A stretch of DNA of 13,320 nucleotides from Nitrospirota bacterium (GTDB taxonomy: Bacteria; Nitrospirota; Nitrospiria; Nitrospirales; NS-4), in the NCBI GenBank assembly GCA_005877855.1, contig VBOF01000256.1:1-13320 (forward strand). The letters run 5' to 3'. Below the pieces are notes generated by a model. That model did no database searches. It saw only the letters and a list, made by a program, of their open reading frames with translations, and was not told the origin of the DNA. Made by a program: the position numbers and the translations under genes. Positions 1 through 9,395 of this stretch are shown in pieces; position 1 is the stretch's first letter; each line of letters opens with the position of its first letter.

Positions 1-452
1 TGAAAATTCAAAAGCAGGCGCAATTCCTCGAAGATCGCGACATCATGAATGGCTTGGGCTTCGTCCACCACCAGAACGGTATCCCTGCCCTTGTTCAGAT
101 TCTGCAGCAGGTGATCGTTCAAGGCATGGACCATGTCCAACTTGGTTCCGCTCTTATCGACGCCCAACTGGTAGAGGATTTCTTTAATGAACTCAGATAC
201 TTCAAAGCTGGGATTGGCGACCAGCGCCAGGTCATATCGCTCGTGGGAGAGGTGTTGGATCAGGGTACGACTCAGCAGGGTTTTCCCGCATCCAACCTCC
301 CCTGTCAACATCAGGGCCCCTTTCCTCGCCTCGACGCCGTAGAGAAGGCGATGGAGCCCCTCCTCATGCTGCGGAGAGGGGAAATAAAAATGGGGGTCAG
401 GAACGTTGTCGAATGGAGCCCGTTTGAGCTCCCAGTACTCTTCGTAATGCAA
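1..452 (-). CDS. ExeA-like AAA ATPase, N-terminal part (cut by window edge)
   Basis: This is the N-terminal 150 residues of a P-loop ATPase of the ExeA/general-secretion AAA type, which usually acts as a cytoplasmic ATPase near the cell envelope. The reading frame is open to the window edge. The start region MHYEEYWELKRAPF resembles the family's usual opening (short acidic/aromatic stretch, then 'PF...PDP.F.Y.S..H.E.L..L.YG'). Walker A is GEVGCGKT at residues 51-58 and Walker B is VLVVDEAQ at 126-133. The start is a TTG at 452. The frame is closed by a stop eight codons upstream and has no ATG or GTG in between, so TTG is the only reasonable choice. A weak purine-rich AAGGGGG lies about 14 bases upstream. 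A strong promoter precedes the gene. Its GC content looks lower than that of the operon behind it. The C-terminal part (possible peptidoglycan-binding domain) is outside the window, so the exact subfamily is unknown. Confidence 0.85.
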   Translation of the reverse strand, partial: MHYEEYWELKRAPFDNVPDPHFYFPSPQHEEGLHRLLYGVEARKGALMLTGEVGCGKTLLSRTLIQHLSHERYDLALVANPSFEVSEFIKEILYQLGVDKSGTKLDMVHALNDHLLQNLNKGRDTVLVVDEAQAIHDVAIFEELRLLLNF

Positions 453-509
453 GGTTTGTTCTTGGACCCCCTTCGTTTATTCGAGGGCAAACTCTTCCAA
501 TGAAAAACC

Positions 510-538
510 ACTATATCAATTAGGACCGAAGGTGTCAA
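510..538 (-). promoter_or_regulatory. Sigma-70-type promoter for the ExeA-like gene
   Basis: On the minus strand there is a perfect -35 hexamer TTGACA (533-538), a 17-base spacer, and a -10 hexamer TATAGT (510-515) differing from TATAAT at one position. It lies in an AT-rich gap of 113 bases between the comEC stop and the ExeA-like start. The expected transcript start is near 503, giving a leader of about 50 bases. It is the best promoter match I found in the window and implies that the ExeA-like gene is transcribed independently of the long operon upstream. No clear hairpin-plus-T-run terminator follows comEC, although TTATTTTTCC just after its stop is T-rich. Confidence 0.8.
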
Positions 539-565
539 CAAATAGCGAGGAAAAATAAGGAGTTA

Positions 566-3049
566 TTAAGGCAAGTCGCAGTTTGCCCATGAGCTCAACC
601 ATCGTTTCAAGTTTTGTCCTTCGCTTTCCTCCCGCCTTCTGGCTCCTCCGCTCCCCAAGATGACCCTTGTGATCTGACGACCTGACTGGCAGGTCACCTG
701 AAGGCCGGCTGGAGTACCCATGATCGAGACGGCACCATGGCGATCCGTCCGCAGCAGGGCAATCCCAAGCCGGCTATATGCGTCCACCATCGCCGGGGAC
801 GGGTGCCCATAGGCGTTCGCCTGCCCGACTGAAACCACGGCCAGCTGTGGATTCACAGCCCTCAGGAAAGGCTCGTTCACGGACCCCTTGGCCCCATGAT
901 GGGGCACCTTCAGCACAGCCGCCTTCAAGGGTTCGGATAGCCGGGCCAACCTGCTTTCGGCTTCCGATTCGATATCGCCGGTGAAGAGGACGTTGAGCAC
1001 ATGAGCTTGACAGCTTCCGAGCGCGAGGGCCCCGTCGGCCGCTGTGACGGCCCGGACAGGTACGTGGCGCTCCGTCACGATGCGCTCGAGTCGATGGAGG
1101 AAAGCGACTTCGCGTGCCACCCCGTTCGTCCAGAGCTGCCCCACGTCGAACTTGCGCAGAACGAAGGCCAGGCCGCCGACGTGATCCAGTTGGGGATGCG
1201 TGGCCACGACCACATCGAGCCGTCGAATCCCCCGATCCCAGAGCACCGGCGCGATCACCATGCGTCCCGCATCATAGGATTCGAACGCCGCTCCTCCATC
1301 AATCAGCATGGCTCGACCATCCGCCGTTTCGACCAACGCCGCATCTCCCTGCCCCACGTCGAGGAACGTGACGCGGAACGTTCCCGCGGCCGGCAGGTCA
1401 CGCGGCGACCAGACCCAGAGCAGCAACAGCCCCCCAGCCAAAGCCCCGGCGAGCCGACCAGCCCCAAACCGCCACCAGATCAAGGCGACTCCGAGCAGCA
1501 GAAAGAAGCCAGCCATTTGCCAGACCGGCGGCGAAGCGACCCTAAGCTCAGCACCCGGCACAGCCGCACAGGTCTGCACGACCCACACGAGCACCTCCAG
1601 CAAGGGGCGCACCACGGCGGCGCCGACCAACTCCCCTCCGGCTCCGCTCAACAGGGTCGCCAGGCACACCAGCAGCCCGACAGGCAGCACGAGGAACCCG
1701 ACAAGCGGGACGACCAGCAGATTCGACAGCCCTCCGACCCATGCCACCTGATTGAAGTACGTCGCCACGAGGGGAGCGCTCGCCAGCGTGACGACCAAGC
1801 TCACGAGCAGGACATCCACCGTTCCGGCCTTCAGGGCCTCCCACGTCCTGCGTTCTCGGAAAGCACCGAGCGTCGTCTCCTCGTCACGCGGACGACGGAT
1901 CTTCATGAGCATGATGATGACCAGCACCGAAACAAACGACAACTGGAATGAAATGTCGAACGGCGCCAAGGGATCCCACGCCACAATGCCCACGAGCGCC
2001 AGGGCGAGGCCGTACCCGATGCTGTGGCTCCGGCCTACCAGCACGGCGGCGAGGGCGACAAGGGTCATGATCAGCGACCGGACCGTCGCCACTTCTGCGC
2101 CGCCCAAGAGGGCATAGCTTGTGACTGGCAGGATCGTCGCGGCGGCGGCCACCCGCGTGGCCGTCGTACGCCGGCTCAGGCGCAGCAGCCACCGCGCCGG
2201 GAGCCCCAGCATCCCCCGATGCACTCCCCAAAACACCACGACCCCGATCAGCCCCAAGTGCGACCCCGAGATCGAGAGGATGTGCGTGGTGCCGGACGCC
2301 ATGAACGCATCCCGAATATCCTGGCTCAGGTACCCGCTTTCTCCGGTCACCAGAGCTAGGTAGATCCCTGCAATCGGATCTTCCAAGGTCCGGAGCGCCG
2401 CGTCACGAATCCGGGCCCGCCCTTGATCCACTGCGGCCAGCAGCGAGGAGAACCCGCGCGCCAAAATCCTGAGCCCGGCTCCATCAGGATGCAACCCGAC
2501 GCTTCCGACCGCGTGGACACCGGCCCGCCGCAGGTGCGCACCGTAATCGTACCCGGCAGGGTTCCACAGTCCCCTGGGTGGATGGAGGCGCGTCGTGAAC
2601 TCGATCACATCGCCGACGACCAAGGGCGGGACCGAGCCGCGGACCGTCAGCCTGATTCGGCCGCCGACCGGCACGGTCCGATTCGGCAGGGCCAGTCGCT
2701 GGACGGAAACAAGGACCACCGCGCGGTCGGGCCCGAAACGGACCGGTTCTGCGACCACCCCGATGACATCGACCTTCTGCGCGCCGACCGCGCCGATCCA
2801 GGCAGGCGGTTCGGCTTTCATCTGCGCCAGCGCCGCGCTCGCCAGGCCGGACAGCAAGACCCCGAACACCAGGCAACCGAACCCGGGGGAGCATCGGCCC
2901 ACCAAGGACAGCCACAGCACGCCGCCGAGGACCAACACGACGAGGCTGGCTATGGAAACGGGGAAGTAGGCGACGTATGAACCGAGGAAGACTCCGAGGA
3001 GCAGCGCGCACGACAGGACAGCCAAGGGGCGAGCCGTGAACGCGTGCAC
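566..3049 (-). CDS. comEC: ComEC/Rec2-type DNA internalization protein, with internal gap in its C-terminal domain
   Basis: This is a polytopic inner-membrane channel protein of natural transformation that moves single-stranded DNA into the cytoplasm. With the GTG start at 3049 (VHAFTARPLAV...) it has 827 residues. Order: N-terminal hydrophobic segments (about 5-75); a soluble OB-like DUF4131 region (about 85-200); the Competence membrane core (about 225-550) with the ISGSHLGLIG motif near 260; and a metallo-beta-lactamase-like domain (about 560-790). That last domain has DVGQGD (564-569), THPQLDHVGG (617-626), GDIE (691-694), PHHG (716-719) and GHPSP (748-752). The frame stays open 53 codons further upstream, but that extension lies inside glmM and is Arg/Pro-rich, so I chose the GTG 20 bases after the glmM stop; its ribosome site is weak. 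Oddity: the stretch that normally separates the 'VLHP'-like strand from GDIE, including the usual 'NN.SLVL.L' segment, is missing; VLNV runs straight into LFTGDIE. Confidence 0.9.
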   Translation of the reverse strand: MHAFTARPLAVLSCALLLGVFLGSYVAYFPVSIASLVVLVLGGVLWLSLVGRCSPGFGCLVFGVLLSGLASAALAQMKAEPPAWIGAVGAQKVDVIGVVAEPVRFGPDRAVVLVSVQRLALPNRTVPVGGRIRLTVRGSVPPLVVGDVIEFTTRLHPPRGLWNPAGYDYGAHLRRAGVHAVGSVGLHPDGAGLRILARGFSSLLAAVDQGRARIRDAALRTLEDPIAGIYLALVTGESGYLSQDIRDAFMASGTTHILSISGSHLGLIGVVVFWGVHRGMLGLPARWLLRLSRRTTATRVAAAATILPVTSYALLGGAEVATVRSLIMTLVALAAVLVGRSHSIGYGLALALVGIVAWDPLAPFDISFQLSFVSVLVIIMLMKIRRPRDEETTLGAFRERRTWEALKAGTVDVLLVSLVVTLASAPLVATYFNQVAWVGGLSNLLVVPLVGFLVLPVGLLVCLATLLSGAGGELVGAAVVRPLLEVLVWVVQTCAAVPGAELRVASPPVWQMAGFFLLLGVALIWWRFGAGRLAGALAGGLLLLWVWSPRDLPAAGTFRVTFLDVGQGDAALVETADGRAMLIDGGAAFESYDAGRMVIAPVLWDRGIRRLDVVVATHPQLDHVGGLAFVLRKFDVGQLWTNGVAREVAFLHRLERIVTERHVPVRAVTAADGALALGSCQAHVLNVLFTGDIESEAESRLARLSEPLKAAVLKVPHHGAKGSVNEPFLRAVNPQLAVVSVGQANAYGHPSPAMVDAYSRLGIALLRTDRHGAVSIMGTPAGLQVTCQSGRQITRVILGSGGARRREESEGQNLKRWLSSWANCDLP

Positions 3050-3069
3050 GGCGGGTGTTGAAGACGGGA

Positions 3070-4425
3070 TCAGGCTTCGCCGACCTCCGTGCGCAGGACG
3101 CGGGCCAGATGCTGGGCGATCTCCTGGACGCGATGAGGGTCTTCCGTTTCCACCAGGATGCGCACCAGTGGCTCTGTGCCTGAGTAGCGGACTAGGATGC
3201 GCCCGCACCCGTTCAACGAGGCATCATGCGCGCGCAAGGCCTGCTGGAAGGCCGGGATGCCGGCGAGGTCCTTCTTCTCGCGGACGCGGACATTGACCAG
3301 CGTGTGCGGGTACAGCCGGATCTGCTCGGCAAGCTGAGACAGCGACTTTTCCGTGCGGCGCATCAGGGCCATCACCTGGAGCGCCGAAACGAGCCCATCG
3401 CCCGTGGTGTTGTGGTCCAGGAAGATGATGTGCCCCGACTGCTCTCCACCGAAGTTGTAGTCTTCGGCCAACATGCGCTCGAGAATGTAACGGTCCCCCA
3501 CGGCCGTCCGGACTACCTTGATCCCGGCGTTGGTCATCGCCTGTTCCAAGCCCAGATTGCTCATGACGGTCGTGACCATGGTCTTGCGAGCCAGTTGGTC
3601 GTGTTTTTTCAAGTCCAGGGCAAGCGCACCCAGGATCTGATCGCCGTCCACGGTACGCCCGTCTTCGGAGACAAACACGGCCCGATCCGCATCCCCGTCG
3701 TGCGCGACGCCCAGCGCGGCTCCCTCCCCTTTGACAGTTTCTTGCAGGACATGGGGGAACACCGATCCGCACTCGCGGTTGATGTTCATACCGTCAGGCT
3801 TGTCGCCCAGCACGGTCACCTCCGCCCCGAGCTCCCGGTAGATATGGGGCGCGACCTTATACGCGGCCCCGTGCGCGCAGTCCACCACCACCTTGAGTCC
3901 TTCCAGGTCAAACCCCTTGGGCAGGGACCGTTTGACGAACTCAATGTAGCGCCCTTCCGCGTCATCGATCCGGAAGGCCTTTCCGATATCGGACGCCGTC
4001 GGGCGCAGGGAATCAATGCTCCCCGAGACGACCAGTTCCTCGATCTGGCGTTCGACCTCGTCGGGAAGCTTTAGCCCGTCGCGGGAAAAGAATTTGATGC
4101 CGTTATCCTCATAGGGATTGTGGGAGGCTGAAATCATGACGCCCGCGTCGGCCCTCAAGCTTCTCGCCAAAAACGCAATGGCCGGTGTCGGCATGGGGCC
4201 GACCAGTAAGACGTCCACGCCCATCGAGCAGATGCCTGACGTCAGCGCGGACTCGATCATGTAACCGGAGAGCCGCGTGTCCTTTCCGATGACGATGCGA
4301 TGGCGGCCCGGCCTGGTCTTGAACACATGCCCCGCGGCACGGCCCAGTTTCAAGGCCGTCTCGCTGGTCATCGGTTCGACGTTGGCAACGCCTCTGATCC
4401 CATCGGTCCCAAACAGCCGACGCAT
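3070..4425 (-). CDS. glmM: Phosphoglucosamine mutase
   Basis: Interconverts glucosamine-6-phosphate and glucosamine-1-phosphate, the step before UDP-GlcNAc synthesis for peptidoglycan and lipopolysaccharide; cytoplasmic. At 451 residues it is full length for the family. It opens with RLFGTDGIRG (3-12). The phosphoserine loop is SASHNP (99-104, catalytic Ser101), the magnesium loop is DGDADR (243-248), the sugar-recognition loop is GEQSGH (327-332), and the C-terminal phosphate-binding loop is RYSGTEPLVR (413-422). These set it apart from phosphoglucomutase/phosphomannomutase paralogues. The ATG at 4425 is preceded by GGAGG (4434-4438) at an 8-base spacing, the clearest ribosome site in this part of the window. 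It follows folP across a short repeat-filled gap and precedes comEC by 20 bases. The folP-glmM order is common in bacteria. Confidence 0.97.
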   Translation of the reverse strand: MRRLFGTDGIRGVANVEPMTSETALKLGRAAGHVFKTRPGRHRIVIGKDTRLSGYMIESALTSGICSMGVDVLLVGPMPTPAIAFLARSLRADAGVMISASHNPYEDNGIKFFSRDGLKLPDEVERQIEELVVSGSIDSLRPTASDIGKAFRIDDAEGRYIEFVKRSLPKGFDLEGLKVVVDCAHGAAYKVAPHIYRELGAEVTVLGDKPDGMNINRECGSVFPHVLQETVKGEGAALGVAHDGDADRAVFVSEDGRTVDGDQILGALALDLKKHDQLARKTMVTTVMSNLGLEQAMTNAGIKVVRTAVGDRYILERMLAEDYNFGGEQSGHIIFLDHNTTGDGLVSALQVMALMRRTEKSLSQLAEQIRLYPHTLVNVRVREKKDLAGIPAFQQALRAHDASLNGCGRILVRYSGTEPLVRILVETEDPHRVQEIAQHLARVLRTEVGEA

Positions 4426-4446
4426 CTCTCGTTCCTCCCGTGAAGA

Positions 4447-4542
4447 CGTTAACCGTTAACCGTTAATCGTGTAACGAGGATATGCAACGATCGTCACCTT
4501 CGAGCGCTTCGCGTTTAACGTTTAACGAATAACGGTTAACGG
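4447..4542. repeat. Inverted pair of heptamer-repeat arrays between folP and glmM
   Basis: On the plus strand 4447-4469 reads as heptamers CGTTAAC, CGTTAAC, CGTTAAT, CG, and 4512-4542 reads as CGTTTAA, CGTTTAA, CGAATAA, CGGTTAA, CGG. The 17 bases 4453-4469 are the reverse complement of 4526-4542 with one mismatch, separated by 56 bases. The element could form a cruciform or a long-stem RNA hairpin. Its left arm contains the folP stop codon and its right arm begins at the point where the folP protein loses family similarity, so it looks inserted into, or grown over, the 3' end of folP. There is no T-run, so a classical terminator is unlikely. It resembles dispersed REP-like elements, but copy number cannot be judged from one window. 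Confidence 0.75.
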
Positions 4543-5398
4543 GCATTTGGTCTCGGAGGCTCTGCGCCACGCCCGCCACATCCTTCATCTGTCTAACGGA
4601 ATGAACGCGGACCACGTGGGCGCCCTGGAACACTCCGACCGCCACCGCGGCGGCTGTCCCCCACTCGCGCTCCTCCACCGGACGCCTCAGCATAGCACCC
4701 ACGAAGGACTTGCGCGACGGCCCGATGACGATCGGGCGGTCCAGCCCGCGAAGTGCCGGGAGCCCGCCAAGGAGTGCGACGTTATGATCCAAGGTTTTTC
4801 CGAACCCGAACCCGGGGTCGACGGCAATCCGCTCGACCTCGATGCCATCCGCCACGGCTGCTTCAAGCCGCGACCGGAGGAAGTCGTAGACCTCCTCCAC
4901 GACCGCGGCATACGCCGGATGGTCCTGCATCGTCGCCGGGATTCCCTGCATATGCATGAGGATGAGACCGGCCTGCGCCTTGGCCACCACATCGGCCATA
5001 TCCGGATCATTCCGCAGTGCGCTTACGTCGTTGATGATCGCCGCGCCGGCGTCCAGCGCCCGCCGGGCCACTTCTGCCTTCGTCGTATCCACCGAGATAG
5101 GAATCCGGATCCGCCCGGCCAGGGCTGTAAGCACCGGCAAGACGCGGGCCAGCTCAACGTCCAATGGCACCGGCTGGGAGCCTGGGCGCGACGACTCGCC
5201 CCCGAGGTCCAGCAGATCCGCTCCTTCCGCCTCAATCTGCTCGGCACGAGCAACGGCTGCCTCCACGCTGAGATAGCGCCCGCCATCGGAGAACGAGTCA
5301 GGGGTGACGTTCAGCACCCCCATGATCAACACCCGTTCCTGGACCGGGAGGGTATACTCTCGCGCCCTCCATCTTACCGGCGTCGCGGAGTGGTCCAT
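4463..5398 (-). CDS. folP: Dihydropteroate synthase
   Basis: Condenses 6-hydroxymethyl-7,8-dihydropterin pyrophosphate with p-aminobenzoate to give dihydropteroate in folate synthesis; it is the sulfonamide target; cytoplasmic TIM barrel. With the ATG at 5398 it has 311 residues. Signature segments: MGVLNVTPDSFSDGG (26-40), GESSRPG (67-73), SVDTTK (102-107), DPGFGFGK (194-201) and GPSRKSF (226-232). The frame extends 14 codons upstream to a TTG at 5440, but family members begin close to the 'RWRAREYTL' segment, so the ATG is preferred. AGGA lies about 10 bases upstream. Homology appears to end near residue 284; the last ~26 residues (from about PVNRYSLNVK) are encoded by the heptamer-repeat element and look like a non-native tail. 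The gene lies 101 bases after ftsH and 37 bases before glmM. Confidence 0.96.
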   Translation of the reverse strand: MDHSATPVRWRAREYTLPVQERVLIMGVLNVTPDSFSDGGRYLSVEAAVARAEQIEAEGADLLDLGGESSRPGSQPVPLDVELARVLPVLTALAGRIRIPISVDTTKAEVARRALDAGAAIINDVSALRNDPDMADVVAKAQAGLILMHMQGIPATMQDHPAYAAVVEEVYDFLRSRLEAAVADGIEVERIAVDPGFGFGKTLDHNVALLGGLPALRGLDRPIVIGPSRKSFVGAMLRRPVEEREWGTAAAVAVGVFQGAHVVRVHSVRQMKDVAGVAQSLRDQMPVNRYSLNVKREALEGDDRCISSLHD

Positions 5399-5476
5399 CG
5401 TCAATGGTCCTACGGTTGATGAGACACGCGGAACCGGCAAAAGTTACATGCGGGACGAGCAGTGCGAGTTGGGAAC

Positions 5477-5494
5477 GTCCCGCGTGGACGGGAC
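5477..5494 (-). other. GC-rich hairpin just after ftsH
   Basis: A perfect 6-bp inverted repeat (GTCCCG / CGGGAC) with a 6-base loop starts 5 bases after the ftsH stop codon. No run of T follows on the minus strand, so it is a weak candidate for an intrinsic terminator; it could equally be a 3'-end stabilizing or attenuating structure between ftsH and folP. The rest of the 101-base gap shows no convincing promoter. Confidence 0.4.
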
Positions 5495-5499
5495 ATGCG

Positions 5500-7315
<1,816 letters not shown>

Positions 7316-7320
<5 letters not shown>

Positions 7321-7351
7321 CCTAACCCCCCACGAATGGGTTCATCCTAAC
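7316..7351 (-). repeat. Duplicated start-site motif with seven-codon leader ORF before ftsH
   Basis: The 11-mer GTTAGGATGAA occurs twice on the minus strand, at 7351-7341 and 7326-7316, 25 bases apart. The second copy contains the ftsH start codon. The first contains an ATG (7345) that opens a frame of seven codons, MNPFVGG, ending in TAG at 7324-7322, one base before the ftsH ATG. This could be a chance duplication or a leader peptide that couples or limits ftsH translation. Only the duplication is directly seen; any function is inference. Confidence 0.45.
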
Positions 7352-7383
7352 ATACCACCCAATCAGACACAATACGCCCGCCG

Positions 7384-7941
7384 TTACACGGGCTCCCCTT
7401 CTTCACTCACTTTCTCCAGCACGGCCAGGTAGGGAAGGTTACGATACTTCTGCTGATAATCCAGTCCGTATCCGATCACGAACTTGTTGGGGATATGGAA
7501 CCCCACATAGTCCACCACCACCTCGACCTGGCGGCGGGCCGGTTTGTTCAGCAGGGCGCAGACCTTGATCGACTTCGGTTTCTTGGCGCCGAGTTTTTTC
7601 CGAAGGTGCTGGATGGTGCGGCCGGAGTCCACGATATCCTCGACGAGCAACACGTCCCGGCCGGCGATATCCTCCGTCAATTCCGTCAACACCTTGATCT
7701 TCCCCTTCGCCTTCGAGCGTCCCGTGTAGCTGGAGACCACCATGAAATCCACCCGGAGGGGAAGGCGGATCGCCCGAGCCAGGTCTGCGTAGAAGGCAAA
7801 GGCGCCCTTCAGAATCCCCACCAGGATCAGGTCCTTCTGGGCGTAATCAGCCGTGATCTGTCGTCCCAGTTCCCGGATGCGCGTCCGCATCTCTTCCTGG
7901 GTGACGATGGGTTTGCCGAAGATGCCTTCCACCCCTGACAT
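7384..7941 (-). CDS. hpt: Hypoxanthine phosphoribosyltransferase
   Basis: Purine salvage enzyme that transfers the phosphoribosyl group of PRPP to hypoxanthine (and often guanine), giving IMP or GMP; cytoplasmic. It has 185 residues, normal for bacterial Hpt. The PRPP-binding motif VLLVEDIVDSGRT is at 97-109, the flexible-loop segment SSYTGRSK at 70-77, and the base-specificity end is VGFHIPNKFVIGYGLDY (146-162) followed by YRNLPYLAVL. The ATG at 7941 shares its A with the tilS stop codon (TGATG), so translation is probably coupled. The tilS-hpt-ftsH neighbourhood is widely conserved; in Firmicutes, Hpt and TilS are reported to act together on ftsH expression, but I cannot say whether that applies here. 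Confidence 0.97.
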   Translation of the reverse strand: MSGVEGIFGKPIVTQEEMRTRIRELGRQITADYAQKDLILVGILKGAFAFYADLARAIRLPLRVDFMVVSSYTGRSKAKGKIKVLTELTEDIAGRDVLLVEDIVDSGRTIQHLRKKLGAKKPKSIKVCALLNKPARRQVEVVVDYVGFHIPNKFVIGYGLDYQQKYRNLPYLAVLEKVSEEGEPV

Positions 7942-9395
7942 CAGTCTTCCTTCTCAAGCTTCAGCGTGACGACACGGGTGGTCGCCTGCCCAGCCAGGAA
8001 CCGCTCATCACCCCGATATCCGACCACCCAGACGATCCCGGCGGGCGCGACCGCCAGCGGAACTTCGGCGCGTCGCGTTCGCGGAATTTTCTGATCCACA
8101 AAGAAGTCTTGGAGTTTCTTGCGATGCCCCTTCATTCCAGACGGGCAGAACCAGTCTCCCGGCCGCCAGTTCCGCACTGTCAGCGGGCCACCCAGCCGGT
8201 CCGCATCCACCACGAGCACCGAGCGACCATCCGCCCGGCCTTTGACCGGCTCGCCGCCTTCGAGCGCGAGGAGACGCGGGCCCTCTTCACCGAGCCGGAC
8301 TGCTCCGGGAACCGACAGCGACACTCCGGTTGCCCAGTTCGCACCGGCACTGGCCCGTCCCCCCACTCCGCTCCGTCCCACCGTCGTGAGGGCTCCGTCC
8401 CGTTCCACGACGATCCCGCCAGGCAGATCCAGCTTTGCGCCGTGTCGCGCGCCCACGACGCGCGCGAGCACGTCACTCACATGTCGAAAGGTCAGGCCTA
8501 CGGCTGACCCGTGGACCACACTCAGCGCCCGCCGGATCAGCCGCCGCTGGAGCCCGAGCGGTTCCTGCGCCAGCCGCTCGCCCTGCAAGACCACACGACC
8601 AGAGGCGACGTCTTTCACCACCGCCTTCCACCGTTCCCGCTCAAGATCGTCCAGGAGAGCGGCGTCGGCCGCCAGGATCTCAGCCGCTCGCGCCAGTCCC
8701 TGGACAATCCGGGGATTGAACGTGCGCAAGAGGGGTACGATCTCATGCCGGATCCGATTGCGGCGGTAGACCCGCGCCGCATTCGAGGCGTCGGTGCGAT
8801 AGGCAACCCCCCGCGAGGCCAGATAGTCCAGGACCTGTTCCCGTGTCACGCCCAGAAGCGGCCGAATGACGCCATCGCCACGTTGCGCCGGAATGCCGGC
8901 CAGGCCACTCGTTCCCGACCCACGCAACAGCCACATTAGTATTGTTTCGGCCTGGTCATCGGCCGTGTGGCCAGTCGCCACAGCGGTCAAGCCGTGTTCC
9001 CGTCGCACGCGCGTAAAAAACGCATACCGCGCGTCCCGAGCTTGGCTCTGCAACGCCTGGCCTGAGCGGGGTACCAGATGCACCCGCTCAACATGCGCGG
9101 GCAGGCTCAACGTGTTCCCCAGATCTCGCACGTACGCCTCGTCCTTCTCCGATTCCTCGCCGCGCAGGCTGTAATTGACATGCGCGATATGTAGGTCGAG
9201 CCCAGGCAAGACCCCCCGTTGCCGCAGCTCGTGCAGGACCAGGACGAGACACACGGAGTCGGGTCCGCCGGAGACGGCCACGAGCACGCGGTCGTCGGGA
9301 CGGAGCAGCTTCTTTTGCCGAACCGCTGCCACGACCTGCCGGAAAACAGGATGAGGAGCAGTGTTGCGCCCGAGAGCCATAGGCTCCACCTTCAT
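7941..9395 (-). CDS. tilS: tRNA(Ile)-lysidine synthetase
   Basis: ATP-dependent enzyme that attaches lysine to C34 of the CAU-anticodon tRNA-Ile, switching its codon from AUG to AUA; essential in most bacteria. It has 484 residues. The N-type PP-loop ATP site is SGGPDS (42-47), followed by AHVNYSLRGEES (71-82), GHTADDQAET (142-151) with LLRGSGTSGL after it, and RNRIRHE (212-218). The C-terminal tRNA-binding domain carries LTVRNWRPGD and KKLQDFFVD. It is complete, including the C-terminal domain. The ATG at 9395 overlaps the ribF stop (ATGA); an in-frame ATG five codons later (9380) has a better AAGGTGG ribosome site at 5 bases, so the true start could be either. Confidence 0.96.
   Translation of the reverse strand: MKVEPMALGRNTAPHPVFRQVVAAVRQKKLLRPDDRVLVAVSGGPDSVCLVLVLHELRQRGVLPGLDLHIAHVNYSLRGEESEKDEAYVRDLGNTLSLPAHVERVHLVPRSGQALQSQARDARYAFFTRVRREHGLTAVATGHTADDQAETILMWLLRGSGTSGLAGIPAQRGDGVIRPLLGVTREQVLDYLASRGVAYRTDASNAARVYRRNRIRHEIVPLLRTFNPRIVQGLARAAEILAADAALLDDLERERWKAVVKDVASGRVVLQGERLAQEPLGLQRRLIRRALSVVHGSAVGLTFRHVSDVLARVVGARHGAKLDLPGGIVVERDGALTTVGRSGVGGRASAGANWATGVSLSVPGAVRLGEEGPRLLALEGGEPVKGRADGRSVLVVDADRLGGPLTVRNWRPGDWFCPSGMKGHRKKLQDFFVDQKIPRTRRAEVPLAVAPAGIVWVVGYRGDERFLAGQATTRVVTLKLEKED

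Noticed and set aside
45..503. A 152-codon plus-strand frame at the left edge
   Set aside because: The opposite strand encodes Walker A and B motifs of an ExeA-like ATPase in a continuous frame, so this is its shadow.
311..541. A 76-codon minus-strand frame starting with TTG inside the -35 region
   Set aside because: It begins upstream of the expected transcript start and is out of frame with the ATPase; its Ser/Arg-rich sequence has no recognisable features.
3050..3208. 53-codon N-terminal extension of ComEC
   Set aside because: It lies within glmM in another frame and is Arg/Pro/Gly-rich, whereas ComEC proteins begin near the first hydrophobic segment that follows the GTG at 3049.
4447..4542. 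Intrinsic terminator between folP and glmM
   Set aside because: The arms are 56 bases apart, AT-rich and not followed by a T-run; a repeat element explains them better.
4447..4542. CRISPR array
   Set aside because: The units are 7 bases and contiguous, with no spacers or Cas genes.
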